Assembly: GCA_002320285.1 (NCBI GenBank)
Contig: DCKE01000019.1
Span: forward strand, 187,901 to 251,900
Origin: Flavobacteriaceae bacterium UBA1682
GTDB taxonomy: Bacteria; Bacteroidota; Bacteroidia; Flavobacteriales; Flavobacteriaceae
Direction: 5' to 3'
DNA: 64,000 nucleotides
Each line of letters opens with the position of its first letter. Within the stretch, counting starts at the first letter, position 1. Shown piece after piece: positions 47,349 through 57,300 of this stretch. A model generated the notes under the pieces. The model had not been told where the DNA came from and ran no database searches. It saw only the letters and a program-made list of their open reading frames with translations. Made by a program: the position numbers and the translations under genes.

Positions 47349-47906
47349 TTAGTCCAAGAATTGGGTTTTACAATAATCAATTTTATACTTTCCGTTTTCG
47401 GTAATGACCGTTATTTCATTAAGCGTTTTACTACCACCTCCGTAATCTATATATACCTCGTAGAGGCCTTCTTTCAATTTACTGATTTTTAAGTCCTTTA
47501 ATTCTCCTATATCGCCATTTCCCCTTCCAAACAACCACATCTCCCGCTCTTCTATCGGATAAATTTTAGACCATTTGAGTTTATACGCGCGCTCAGCAGC
47601 AGCATATTCTTCATCTGTAATATTGGAAGGCCCATAAATTTCGACCGTATCCGTTATAAATTCGTAAAAACGCTTACTACAATATTCTTCTTCCACATTA
47701 AAATCTGGAAAATAACGATCCGAACTTTCGGTTTTAAAAATACTTCTGACCCATGCTTCTGCTGCATCCGTCTCAGCAACGTTTCCACTTTGATTGCTCA
47801 AAGAATCGATCTCCCCTACTTGTGCTACTTGTTTAACTTCGTTTTTTTGATTGCAGGAAACTATCAAAAAAAGGCTTAAAACAAGGGTAAAATAACTGTT
47901 TTTCAT
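47349..47906 (-). CDS. Lipoprotein of unknown function (185 aa)
   Basis: MKNSYFTLVLSLFLIVSC has a clear lipobox (Cys18). The following linker is polar; the rest has a helical segment (EEYAAAERAYKLKWSKIYPI) and a C-terminal sheet (YEVYIDYGGGSKTLNEITVI). The fold looks like the small NTF2-like or DUF3828-like lipoproteins, but I cannot assign it with confidence. It lies 51 bases downstream of the WG-like lipoprotein gene and is possibly co-transcribed with it. Confidence 0.78.
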   Translation of the reverse strand: MKNSYFTLVLSLFLIVSCNQKNEVKQVAQVGEIDSLSNQSGNVAETDAAEAWVRSIFKTESSDRYFPDFNVEEEYCSKRFYEFITDTVEIYGPSNITDEEYAAAERAYKLKWSKIYPIEEREMWLFGRGNGDIGELKDLKISKLKEGLYEVYIDYGGGSKTLNEITVITENGKYKIDYCKTQFLD

Positions 47907-47957
47907 CTCTTAATTTTTTTTAGTATAGACACCCTGTTTAGGGGAATCGCAGTTTGT

Positions 47958-49475
47958 CTATAAGTTTTTATGTTCTCTATATTCTCTACCAGAGTATATA
48001 TCTATATAAAAGTACAAAATATCTCCGGAATCAGCTACTAAATGCACTAAACCATCTGAATTAATCGAGGAATAAGCACGAGATCCAATGCGTTTTTTGC
48101 GTGTATGGTCATAAAGTATATAATTATTATCTACCTTATCCTTAAGGGCATAGATTTGTTTTTCCGCATCTAATACCGAAATATCCCGATATACTGGTGG
48201 CAGCTCCCAGCTCATTTGAATGCTGTTCCACAGTCCGACGGTGCGCTCTTTTTTTTCGTTCTCCATACCAATCAGATACCACCCATCCATTTCTCGATAG
48301 GTGTTTACCTTTCCAAACTTCCACCTATCATCGACAAATTTATCAGGAATAATCATCTTTCGATCGGGCCAGACCATATTGCCCAGCTGATCCAGAACCT
48401 TAAATTTATAAGTACCAATGCGATCTACTAGGTTTCCATCAATATCGATATACAGCCAATCATAAGCCCAAACATCGTGATCGTAATTAAATACACCCAG
48501 TAAAAAATAGGGAGAATCGGCTATGGAATAAATCAGGCTCGTCTTTTTTAGAAAATCGATCTGCGCGGCTGTTGCCGACTTGATCTCCCTCGGAAAAACC
48601 TTATCATATTGCGGAAAAACATATATATCGCCCTTGTCGCTATCGACCAAAAGTTTAGGTACCTCGGGCGTAAAACGTTCTTTATTGATGTCGTTTAAAG
48701 AAATCACCTCTTTGCCAAATTCGATAGCCAATGTTTCGGTGCCGAGCAATGTTTTGTGAATCGGCCTTTTCAAATCGGTTTTATATATCGAAAAACCCGT
48801 TTTGTCCTTTTTGACAAAACGTTGGCCCTCGAACACCTCTAGTATATTATGCTCTACTTTTTTCAATCGATTGTTATTGATTTCATAAAGACTTGCATTC
48901 CAAAAAACCCGCTGACGATCAACGGCAATAAAGTTTAAGTAATAGGAATCCTCCAAGTATGGGATTTCCTTGTCGACTAAAGTTTGTTTGCTTTCCAAAA
49001 CGCCAATTTCTATACTGTGATAGGTTTGCTCCTTTTGAATTCCACCACCTAAGATGTTCCATTCCCACCTCCAAAAAGGCATTTTCTTTTGGTATTCCCT
49101 TTCTCTTTTATAAAAAGTGATTCCGTTAACCACATTTAAATCAATTTCGCCAGTGGAAAAATTCAAAATCGTTTTTCCCGATTGGTCTATGACCGCATAC
49201 CTATCGCTCGAATTTCCTACAACGGCAAAACCCGTAGTAGTAAATACAGAGGCCGTTGTATAACGCTCTCCAGAAACTGGTTTTAAATGCGCTTGATCGA
49301 CATAGATAAAATCACCTTGCTCGGTCAAAAACGGGATGGTATTGATGGTTTTCATATCCGTGGGGATTTTTACAACAGCTTCAATATTTTTCTGGGCACA
49401 AGAGGTCGTAACCGTCAACATAAAAATGCTGCTCCAGAGTATTGTTTTCCTATATCGCAATTGTAATGATCTCAT
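47958..49475 (-). CDS. Lipoprotein with WG-like beta repeats (505 aa)
   Basis: Signal with lipobox TTSC (Cys26, SIFMLTVTTSCAQ). The body has strands reminiscent of WG repeats (FAVVGNSSDRYAVIDQSGKT, KERTVGLWNSIQMSWELPPV, NYILYDHTRKKRIG), but the K-W/Y-G core is degenerate, so the assignment is tentative. The upstream neighbour on the same strand is the MATE transporter; the downstream one is a small lipoprotein. Confidence 0.75.
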   Translation of the reverse strand: MRSLQLRYRKTILWSSIFMLTVTTSCAQKNIEAVVKIPTDMKTINTIPFLTEQGDFIYVDQAHLKPVSGERYTTASVFTTTGFAVVGNSSDRYAVIDQSGKTILNFSTGEIDLNVVNGITFYKREREYQKKMPFWRWEWNILGGGIQKEQTYHSIEIGVLESKQTLVDKEIPYLEDSYYLNFIAVDRQRVFWNASLYEINNNRLKKVEHNILEVFEGQRFVKKDKTGFSIYKTDLKRPIHKTLLGTETLAIEFGKEVISLNDINKERFTPEVPKLLVDSDKGDIYVFPQYDKVFPREIKSATAAQIDFLKKTSLIYSIADSPYFLLGVFNYDHDVWAYDWLYIDIDGNLVDRIGTYKFKVLDQLGNMVWPDRKMIIPDKFVDDRWKFGKVNTYREMDGWYLIGMENEKKERTVGLWNSIQMSWELPPVYRDISVLDAEKQIYALKDKVDNNYILYDHTRKKRIGSRAYSSINSDGLVHLVADSGDILYFYIDIYSGREYREHKNL

Positions 49476-49558
49476 TGGTCAATATTACATAGAAGCAAGG
49501 CCGTAAACAATCCCTTTTATCGGCTATATTAAAGGCTACATTTCCGTTGATTTTACAA

Positions 49559-50905
49559 TCAAACTGTAGCAAATCGGAGTTTCTTTGATGCTCGATTCAC
49601 TGCAAACAACACCATTCCAAAAACAATCCAATCAATCACTGCACTGGCTATATAGATGCTGCTAACGCCATAATATTTAGGAACGATTAACATGACGGGA
49701 ATAAAAAACACCAACTGCCTTAAAATACTGATTATCGAAGCCGGTTTTGCATTTTCGATCGACGGAAACCAAACCATCGCCATGAACACAAAAGGCAGAA
49801 CGAGCAATACACTCATATAAACGCGGAAATCTGTCATTTGTATTGCTGAAAAAGTCATATTGGGTATCATTAACGACATGACGCCTGAAGGATAAAACAT
49901 GACAAACAACCAAAAAGGCAATAGTATAATCAAACCGGTAAACGAAAATAATCTATAAGAACGGATACATCTATCGTATAATTTCGCACCATAATTCATC
50001 CCTGAAACCGGTTGTAAGGCCCTCATCAGTCCCCATAGAGGTGTATTTAACAAAATGTAAAACCTGTTGACTGCCGTGAAAAAAGTGATATCAAGTGGTG
50101 TACCGTATTTGACCAATGCATTAAAAACGACAATATTCTGAACAACAATCATGATCATCATCACAAAACCAGGCATGCCCAAAGAAAGGGTCTCTTTGAT
50201 AATGGCTTTATTGGCTTTAACGGACCAAAATTTAGTTTTAAAAGATGATTTCCCACTGCCATAATACCAAACCCCAAGTAGGGAATAAATGATCATAGAA
50301 ATATTGGTGGCCCAAGCAGCACCTGCTACTCCCCAACCAAAGGTATCAATAAATATAGGTTTGAGTATTACGTCGACCACCAAGCCAATCGCGATCATCC
50401 ATGCTGCGGTTTTCATTCTTCCTTCAGCGCGAACAATCATATTCAGTGCCAAACCGTGTATCCAAAAGAAACTGCCTAAAATAGTAACCCTAAAATATTC
50501 TACAGCAAAAACTTGAATTTCATCTCTACCTCCCATCATATAAATCAGCTCCTCTGCAAAAATATAACAGGGAATCGTAATCAGGGCTGAGAATAGTATA
50601 GTAAGAAAATTTGCAGTGCCAAACGCTTTTTCGAGTTTATCTTTTTTATCCGCACCAATCCATATACTTATCGCCGATCCTAAACCCGTACCTATTAAAG
50701 TTCCAAATCCTTGTGCAAATTGCGCTAACGGATAAGCTACACCCACCGCTGCTAAGGCGGTATTACTTATCAGATGTCCGACAAAAATACCATCTAAAAA
50801 ATTATTCAGACCATATAACACCATAGCAACAATAGCCGGCCAAGAAAGCTGCCACATCACCTTAGGTAGTTTCCCTTTTAATATAAGCTGTTTTTGTTTT
50901 TCCAT
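49559..50905 (-). CDS. MATE-family multidrug/cation antiporter (448 aa)
   Basis: About 12 transmembrane helices; the N-terminus is LPKVMWQLSWPAIVAMVLYG with a D in LDGIFVGHL, the usual start of MATE exporters, and length 448 is typical. These inner-membrane proteins expel cationic drugs or metabolites in exchange for Na+ or H+. The gene is divergent from an AraC regulator (51120), whose start is 214 bases away, a frequent arrangement for a drug- or metabolite-responsive exporter. Confidence 0.92.
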   Translation of the reverse strand: MEKQKQLILKGKLPKVMWQLSWPAIVAMVLYGLNNFLDGIFVGHLISNTALAAVGVAYPLAQFAQGFGTLIGTGLGSAISIWIGADKKDKLEKAFGTANFLTILFSALITIPCYIFAEELIYMMGGRDEIQVFAVEYFRVTILGSFFWIHGLALNMIVRAEGRMKTAAWMIAIGLVVDVILKPIFIDTFGWGVAGAAWATNISMIIYSLLGVWYYGSGKSSFKTKFWSVKANKAIIKETLSLGMPGFVMMIMIVVQNIVVFNALVKYGTPLDITFFTAVNRFYILLNTPLWGLMRALQPVSGMNYGAKLYDRCIRSYRLFSFTGLIILLPFWLFVMFYPSGVMSLMIPNMTFSAIQMTDFRVYMSVLLVLPFVFMAMVWFPSIENAKPASIISILRQLVFFIPVMLIVPKYYGVSSIYIASAVIDWIVFGMVLFAVNRASKKLRFATV

Positions 50906-51021
50906 TTCTTTGGTTTAAATTTTTAATACTTCTACCGTATATTCCCTATCTCTGTCCAGTTAAAATCATAATATCCCTTTAACGGCACAAATATTATTAA
51001 GAACAATTCTAAATAGTTGCT

Positions 51022-51039
51022 TATCTTTGTGCAAATATA
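51022..51039. promoter_or_regulatory. Back-to-back -7 elements between MATE and AraC genes
   Basis: TATCTTTG at 51022-51029 reads rightward (91 bases before the AraC ATG), and CAAATATA at 51032-51039 is TATATTTG on the minus strand, toward the MATE gene (126 bases before its ATG). The two boxes are only 2 bases apart, so polymerase could not occupy both at once. No clear -33 elements were found. Confidence 0.4.
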
Positions 51040-51119
51040 AAAAGTTTGATTGCAGCGATAGGTCCGTCAAAAGGAGTAAAAAGTCCGCATAAAGGAGAAG
51101 TTGAACAAACCAAAAACGA

Positions 51120-52106
51120 ATGACACTACGATTATACGATACGGATATTCCCTCCCTGGTATTGGAAAGAACCTATCCAGAACCACTAAAACAATCTGAA
51201 GGGGGATTACAAGAACATAGCATTCACTTGGATAATTTTATAGGAAAAGGCAGTTATCACGAGATTTATTTTGAAGGTGTACATATTGGTTTTGGCGATG
51301 CTAGACTGTCTAATAAATTGTTGATCCATTTTGAAACTGATTTTGAGACGGTGGAAATGCACTTTGCCCTAAAGGGTTCAAGCACTGCTATATCGGCTGA
51401 GCTTCCAAGTCAATTGTCTTTTAACGCACACCAACACAACATCATTTATGCCAACAATATGCGCGGTAAAATGCACTGGGATAGCGAGATTTTTCAATTA
51501 TTTGAAATCAATCTGTCACCAGCATTTTTTAAGAAGTTCCTGCCAGAGGACACTGATTTATTTGATAGGTTTCGAACGATCATCGACCGGGGCTTGTGTG
51601 GAAGCATTGATCAGCAAAACCGTCTCATCAGCCAAGAGATGTATCAAATCATCGAAGAAATCATGCATTGTCAAAGAAAAGGATTGTTCAAACGGATGTT
51701 TCTCGAAGCCAAGGTCATTGAACTGCTGTTGCTACAACTCGAACAAATAACTGAAGGAGTCTATGCCAATACCGCGCTAAGCAAAGAAAATATAGATAAG
51801 ATTTATGCGGTAAGAGATTTTATTTTAGATAATATCGATACAACTACTTCTCTGTTAGAATTAGCCCATCATGTGGGAACCAATGAATTTACCTTGAAGA
51901 AAGGTTTTAAAGAACTATTTGGTACCACGGTTTTCGGTTTTTGGAGCGATGCCAAAATGGAACAAGCTAAAATAATGCTGCGCGAGCAAGGTGGGAATAT
52001 AACGGAGGTTTCTCAATTTCTCGGTTATAAAAATCCCCGACATTTTTCGACGGCTTTTAAAAGAAAATGCGGAATACTACCCAGTCAATGGAAAAACACA
52101 CCCTAA
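51120..52106 (+). CDS. AraC-family transcriptional regulator (328 aa)
   Basis: Residues ~1-215 form an N-terminal regulatory region without a motif I can name; residues ~225-325 form the AraC domain (first HTH LLELAHHVGTNEFTLKKGFK; second HTH NITEVSQFLGYKNPRHFSTA, close CGILPSQWKN). It is soluble, with no membrane helix. It is divergent from the MATE exporter and likely controls it. The N-terminal part resembles the PchR type in layout, though a siderophore link is not supported by neighbours. Confidence 0.88.
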   Translation: MTLRLYDTDIPSLVLERTYPEPLKQSEGGLQEHSIHLDNFIGKGSYHEIYFEGVHIGFGDARLSNKLLIHFETDFETVEMHFALKGSSTAISAELPSQLSFNAHQHNIIYANNMRGKMHWDSEIFQLFEINLSPAFFKKFLPEDTDLFDRFRTIIDRGLCGSIDQQNRLISQEMYQIIEEIMHCQRKGLFKRMFLEAKVIELLLLQLEQITEGVYANTALSKENIDKIYAVRDFILDNIDTTTSLLELAHHVGTNEFTLKKGFKELFGTTVFGFWSDAKMEQAKIMLREQGGNITEVSQFLGYKNPRHFSTAFKRKCGILPSQWKNTP

Positions 52107-52410
52107 ACACACCCTAAACATCAACTCATTATTCAATCAATTCAAGTTGTCAGTTAGATCTCTAATAAAAAATCAAAAACAGCATGAAGCAGTTTGAAAA
52201 CAATTGTTTTAATTTAGAATCTGGAAAAGATGTGTGGTAGTCGATTAGCTGGGACACTGTTTTTTATTGCTCCCCCTCTAAAGAACGCCTGTCGCTTAAT
52301 ACCAATCCAGGTTTGTAACACAAACACTGGGTATTAACAATCCATTCTTAGACCATGTCAACCAGTGAATTTCCAAATTAGCAAGGTTTTTTATCGATTT
52401 ATGAATGATA

Positions 52411-52442
52411 AAACAAAAAGGGCTGTCCTATTGAGACAGCCC
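52411..52442 (-). terminator. Terminator of the FN3-like lipoprotein gene
   Basis: An 8-bp stem GGGCTGTC (52420-52427) / GACAGCCC (52435-52442) with a T-run on the minus strand. It lies 22 bases past the stop at 52465. No gene is seen in the 358-base gap 52107-52464. Confidence 0.7.
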
Positions 52443-52464
52443 ATGATTATCAGTTCTTAATTGC

Positions 52465-53613
52465 TTATTTCTTGATTGGTGTTCCTTGAAACTTAGCTTT
52501 AAAACGTGCGTTTTTGATGTCCAATTTAACCATATCAATATTGATTTTATACACACCATTCTCTTTGGTGATTTTGATATCACCGTAGTCAATATCCGAT
52601 ACCACTTGCCCCGTTGTAAGGTTTTTTACGACAAAATTATCTGCAACGCGCAAAGGACCCGGTTTTCCCTGGTCTCTATTCGACGTTAGTACATAATCTC
52701 CCACTGCGATTTCATTAGCATTGGTGCTTAGAGCGCCTATTTCGAATTGAGCTTGCCAGTCGGCATTTTTAAAGGTCATCTTGTAGTATGCCAACTTTTG
52801 ACCAGCTTTCTCTTCTAACTCCGAGGTGAATTCAACGGAATTCATGGTGATTACTCCATCTTCTTCAGTTTCATCGGCTTTTTTTGTTTTGACTTTTGCA
52901 GTACGCAATACCTTAGCGTCGGTATGAGATACCGCTGCCACATATATGGTGTATTCCGTATCCGCCTGAAATCCTTTTGGTTTTAATGTCGATGCAGTTT
53001 TTACATTCATCACATTACTTCCAGTAGCCAGAACGTCGTCTGCAGTTAAGGTTTCTGTAGAAGGTACTATTTTGTACTTAATGGTCTTTGCACCGTCTGG
53101 CGTGATGGTAAAAATAACCCTTTCGTTCGTGGAATCGATATCGCTTAAGGTTATAGATACATCCAATTTCTTTTGAGTGGTCGTGCTTAGCGGTTGCTCT
53201 AATGCTGTGATTACACCCGCACTATTTTTTGCTGCTGCAAAAATATAGTAGGTCGTTTCCGGCATTAAATTCGATACTTCAACGGTTTTTGACCAATCTT
53301 TTACCGTGATCCCTTTTGAAAAGATATCCTCTGCAGTAACCGCAGGTGGTGTGGATGCTATGGAGCCAGGTAACACTAAGTAAGTCACCGTTTCGACATT
53401 CGTAGCTTCAATATTGAAACCTATTGATGTCTCCAAAGCCTCTGCTAATGTAATGGCTAAAGTCCCCTTTTTAATAATTATTTCTGGATCCGTATCAGGA
53501 TTATCTTTTGTTTTTTCTAAAATGGTAGGTTCATCAGGAACACAGCTTGTAGTTAGTAAAATCATTGTTCCCATACATAGGGTCACAAGCAAATTGGTTT
53601 TGTTTTTAAACAT
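52465..53613 (-). CDS. Lipoprotein with fibronectin-III-like repeats (382 aa)
   Basis: The ATG at 53613 gives MFKNKTNLLVTLCMGTMILL with lipobox TTSC (Cys24). Residues ~45-240 contain two Ig/FN3-type units (conserved ETTYYIFAAAKNSAGVITAL and DTEYTIYVAAVSHTDAKVLR). The C-terminal ~130 residues (AYYKMTFKNADWQAQFEIG) form another beta domain. FN3-like lipoproteins of this build are common in Bacteroidetes surface systems for glycan or protein binding. No SusC/D pair is nearby, so the ligand is unknown. Confidence 0.85.
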   Translation of the reverse strand: MFKNKTNLLVTLCMGTMILLTTSCVPDEPTILEKTKDNPDTDPEIIIKKGTLAITLAEALETSIGFNIEATNVETVTYLVLPGSIASTPPAVTAEDIFSKGITVKDWSKTVEVSNLMPETTYYIFAAAKNSAGVITALEQPLSTTTQKKLDVSITLSDIDSTNERVIFTITPDGAKTIKYKIVPSTETLTADDVLATGSNVMNVKTASTLKPKGFQADTEYTIYVAAVSHTDAKVLRTAKVKTKKADETEEDGVITMNSVEFTSELEEKAGQKLAYYKMTFKNADWQAQFEIGALSTNANEIAVGDYVLTSNRDQGKPGPLRVADNFVVKNLTTGQVVSDIDYGDIKITKENGVYKINIDMVKLDIKNARFKAKFQGTPIKK

Positions 53614-54139
53614 AGAATTTTGAGTTGTTTCTTTAATAAAAGCCCGCAATATAGCATATATTCTAGGTTGTACAAATCATTTCAAAAATAAATCATCTAT
53701 ATCTATCACTTGCTAATCATCACTCTTTCAACACATTTTGCGAAATTTTTTATAAAATGCCATTTGTAATATTTTACAAGGAGAACTAATCAAGATTTAA
53801 ATGCTTAAATGGTGTCGATTTGCACTAGAATAAAACACGATAATGGTAAAAATATAACTTAGAGAAATCGCTATTTCCTTGAGCGACTCGATTAACAGTC
53901 AAAAAAATTGACGTTATTACGTCCCCGCACTTGGATCTAAGCTCTCGTAAATCGTATTACATACTGCTAATTTATTTAAAGAGCTTATCTTTCTAAATGC
54001 ACCAAACCATACATCCCAATTAGATTCATTTTTATTCCCATTGCTGTACAATAACTAAATAAATCATTATTCAACCCAAAAGAAAAATGCACCAATCGCA
54101 TTGGATTGGTGCATTTAAAAATCACTTTAAAAAAAAGAT
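53614..54139. other. Intergenic region with a terminator at 54085-54116
   Basis: No gene is seen in 526 AT-rich bases. A 13-bp stem (54085-54097 / 54104-54116, core GCACCAATC) with a T-run on the minus strand lies 23 bases after the stop of the lipoprotein gene at 54140 and is its terminator. The upper part of the gap should contain the promoter of the FN3-like gene, not identified. Confidence 0.6.
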
Positions 54140-55165
54140 TTACGGCAAAGCATTAATTGCAGCTTCTACTTGATTATAAGATGTCGTTGTGATTAGACTT
54201 GATGCGGGTATTGTATAGATGGCATTATTACCAACTGTTGTCGATAAAATACTATATACATAATTTCCGTTTACTTCAGCCACGAAAATAACGTGAATCT
54301 TTAAACCAATTGGCACTAAACCGGTGTGTTCTTCAAAAGTATTTGTCCCCGAATTAAATACATCAAATTGGGCTAACATATTATTCTCTCCAGCAACCGC
54401 TAAATAAACTGATGAATTCGTATGATTGAATCCAGCCGGAGGTATTACCCCAATTTTCGTTTTTGTTCCAGGGAAATTAATTAATCGGTCTATATTACAC
54501 CATCCGAAGCTACTTGAATTACTAATCAATACATCATACATATCACCGCCTTCTCTACCGCCGAATATAGTACCGTCGTTTTCAAAAATCAAATCTGTTG
54601 GCTGTGCTGGTATCCAAGTCAGATTATCATCTCCATTGATATCCCCATTCCATAAAACCATTCCCGTTGGATCTGCTTTAGAATTGAATGCGCTAATGTT
54701 GACTTTTATTGGATTAACGATGACTACCTGTTCTCCATTATGTCTAATATCCAAATAGAATTCTCCTCCAGTCACCAAAAGTCCTTTTTGCCCGCCTATC
54801 AGTCCCATAGTGGGTTTGTTGGCTACGGCCATTTTGCTTTTATTGAAAATCTCGATATAATCGATCTCTATAGCTCCATCGACTTCTTTTCCGTCTTTAG
54901 TCTGAATCGAATGTGGCGGAATAACAATATTTGTTTTTGACTTGGTGTAAAAAACCACTCCCTCTTTAGAGCTGTAATTGATTTTACCACCATAATTAAT
55001 ATCGTTCAAAACCCTATCCCTGATCGATTTAAGACCCTGAGTAATCGCTGAACTGGCCTTAGTAGTTGCCTCTTTTTGATTGGTTTGTTCAGAATTAATA
55101 GAATCTGAACTACACGATGCCAATGTTAAAGACAACGTCAATAACATAAATAAAACTTTTTTCAT
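54140..55165 (-). CDS. Lipoprotein of unknown function (341 aa)
   Basis: MKKVLFMLLTLSLTLASC is a lipoprotein signal (Cys18). The mature part begins with a Ser/Thr-rich linker, then a beta domain with IPPHSIQTKDGKEVDGAIEI and GGQKGLLVTGGEFYLDIRHN, the pattern seen in Bacteroidetes lipoproteins that combine a ZU5-like or carboxypeptidase-regulatory-like fold. The C-terminal ~120 residues include VIPPAGFNHTNSSVYLAVAG. Ligand unknown; monocistronic. Confidence 0.82.
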   Translation of the reverse strand: MKKVLFMLLTLSLTLASCSSDSINSEQTNQKEATTKASSAITQGLKSIRDRVLNDINYGGKINYSSKEGVVFYTKSKTNIVIPPHSIQTKDGKEVDGAIEIDYIEIFNKSKMAVANKPTMGLIGGQKGLLVTGGEFYLDIRHNGEQVVIVNPIKVNISAFNSKADPTGMVLWNGDINGDDNLTWIPAQPTDLIFENDGTIFGGREGGDMYDVLISNSSSFGWCNIDRLINFPGTKTKIGVIPPAGFNHTNSSVYLAVAGENNMLAQFDVFNSGTNTFEEHTGLVPIGLKIHVIFVAEVNGNYVYSILSTTVGNNAIYTIPASSLITTTSYNQVEAAINALP

Positions 55166-55901
55166 AATTTAAATTTAAAATCGGTTGTTAATAATTTTAA
55201 AAGACCCCCATTGTATTGAAAATCTCGACTTAAAATAAATTAATGTTTCTTATAAAAGTATTCCGGACTAAGATTACAAAAGACATATTTATATTATAAA
55301 AATAAACATAATAATTAAATTTTAACATAAAAATAAAATATAAAAAATAAAATATTTTACAATAACCTAAAACAACAGCACCAAACATCAATAAAATCAA
55401 CATAAAAACCTATATTTTTAAGGGTTTCTCAGTATTAATTGATACACTGAACAAAACCAAATAAATCAATATTTATTTTTATAAAAGATATTCAACACGG
55501 ATATAGCACTATACTGCTTACAATAAAATAAGTATACTCGAAATAAAAACCAACCCTCCAATTTTCTAAAAAGCATTTGATGAACTCTCCGCAAATAAGA
55601 AATTGTAAAAAAACCGTGCAACTAATTAAAAAAATTACCTCGGTATTTTTGACTTAGAAAACTCATGAAACCTTGATCTTTTTGCGTTGCCATAAATACA
55701 TAACCAACACCTCAATATTCTCAACAGTGCTGTTTTCTTCCCATAAATAACGGGATTGTTTTAAATGGAAGAAGCTGTCCTTTTGAGACAGCCTCCTTCA
55801 AGCAATTCACCCAATATTCAAGACAGTTTCCTTGTTCTGACTATTAGAATAAAGCTGCTCCTAAACAGTTTTGACAGCGCCTTACACCATCTAATGAATC
55901 A
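55166..55901. other. AT-rich intergenic region (736 bases)
   Basis: No gene is seen. The first part (55200-55560) is very A/T-rich, with runs such as AAATAAAATA. A weak hairpin (AGCTGTC 55773-55779 / GACAGC 55787-55792 area, 55771-55798) lies about 105 bases past the RidA-like gene and could be its terminator; the stem has mismatches. Confidence 0.4.
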
Positions 55902-56300
55902 TTATTTTGCAGCCCAGATTTCAATTTCTAAATGAATCTCCGGTAATCCCAATGCAGCAATGTAAGCAACTGTCATAGACGGGTTATTATTATTAAAAAG
56001 ATTAGTCCATATCGAATCAAAATATTGCCATTCTATTTCCTTTGTTGCCCAAATATTCACTTTAATAATGTTTTCACTAGATAAGTCTTGACTCGTTAAA
56101 ATGTGTCCGATATTTTCAAATGTATTGTACACTTGTTGATTAAAATCACTTGGCATTATGCCGTTCTTGTCATTTCCTATCTGTCCGGAAAAAACATATA
56201 TGTTTGCCTCTTTCGGAACGATCGTAACATGTGAATACTTTCCAACAGGAGGTGCTAATGTTTTCGGATTTAGCCTTGTAACTCTTTGAATGTCCATCAT
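55902..56300 (-). CDS. RidA/YjgF-like protein lacking the catalytic arginine (132 aa)
   Basis: A trimeric RidA-fold protein by length and motif (YSHVTIVPKEANIYVFSGQI, final IHLEIEIWAAK). In imine-deaminating RidA proteins a conserved Arg lies in the pattern P-A/S-R-T/S-x-V before the last strand; here the corresponding segment is NPSMTVAYIAALGLP, with Met in place of Arg. So enzyme activity of the usual type is doubtful, and the protein probably belongs to a non-deaminase Rid subgroup. Two tandem ATG codons start it. The AraC gene at 56497 lies upstream on the same strand. Confidence 0.85.
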   Translation of the reverse strand: MMDIQRVTRLNPKTLAPPVGKYSHVTIVPKEANIYVFSGQIGNDKNGIMPSDFNQQVYNTFENIGHILTSQDLSSENIIKVNIWATKEIEWQYFDSIWTNLFNNNNPSMTVAYIAALGLPEIHLEIEIWAAK

Positions 56301-56496
56301 AATAATTAATTTTTAAATTTGTAGGTTTAATCATATCTAGCTTCAATAGTGCTGGAATTGAAAACTAAATATCATTTATATCAACTGCAAAACTACTTGT
56401 CAGGTAATTTACAGCATTGTATAAAACCGACATTTTTAAAAATTCTAAAAATTAAATGGGATGCTTTACTAATATAAGGGCGATTTACTTAAACAA

Positions 56497-57300
56497 CTAA
56501 TCAAGATTATTTTTCCATTTGGGAAAATTGATTAATTGTTCTTCTGCTTTTACTAAAAAATCAGTGGGCTTACTACCTGTCAGGTCTCTAAAATCTCGTA
56601 TAAAATGTGACTGATCGAAATAATCGTTTACATATGAAATTTCCGTAAGACTTTTGAAATCTAAATTGCGTATTATTTTTAAGCTTGATTGAAAACGATT
56701 AATACGAGAAAACGACTTAGGAGACATACCAATATGTTGTTTAATCAGTCTTTCCAAGGTTCTTTCAGACAAGTTCATTTCCAATTGTACCTGTTTTACT
56801 GTTGCACCGTTTTGTAACAATTTAGAGGCAAATTCAGCTTTTGTATTTGTATTATTTGCTGTATTTAATTTTAATAATAAAAAATTAGAAAGGATGTCAA
56901 TCTTATCTTTTACAGTATAGGCATTAACAAGTTGCTCAAGAATGCACTCGCGAGCGATATCGTTTAAGGAGATATTTTGATTATTGAATTCAGAAGCATC
57001 TATTTTAAAAATAGATTTTAACGCGGTTGGCTCTAAATATGCACCAATAATTCTAAAGGGCTCTGCTACTCTTTGATTGGTGAATTTTGTAAACTGTCCA
57101 TAGATATATAATTGTGGCGTTATGATATTATCCTCCCCGTAAAATAGCGATGGCTTATCCTGAAATATTAAGGCAGGTAATCCATCAGGAATAATTTTAA
57201 AATTGTGTACTTCAGAGTTTATTGTAAAATCTTCCAACACCCAAAAAAAACGGACGTATTCCCTTAATGATTCAATTGGAGCAATTTCTTGATAATGCAT
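56497..57300 (-). CDS. AraC-family transcriptional regulator (267 aa)
   Basis: The N-terminal ~140 residues (LREYVRFFWVLEDF ... PDGLPALIFQDKPSLFYGED) match the DUF6597-type effector region found in AraC proteins of this size; the C-terminal ~100 residues carry the AraC domain (first HTH TVKQVQLEMNLSERTLERLI; second HTH SLTEISYVNDYFDQSHFIRD, close GSKPTDFLVK). It lies about 200 bases upstream of the RidA-like gene, which it may regulate. Confidence 0.9.
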   Translation of the reverse strand: MHYQEIAPIESLREYVRFFWVLEDFTINSEVHNFKIIPDGLPALIFQDKPSLFYGEDNIITPQLYIYGQFTKFTNQRVAEPFRIIGAYLEPTALKSIFKIDASEFNNQNISLNDIARECILEQLVNAYTVKDKIDILSNFLLLKLNTANNTNTKAEFASKLLQNGATVKQVQLEMNLSERTLERLIKQHIGMSPKSFSRINRFQSSLKIIRNLDFKSLTEISYVNDYFDQSHFIRDFRDLTGSKPTDFLVKAEEQLINFPKWKNNLD

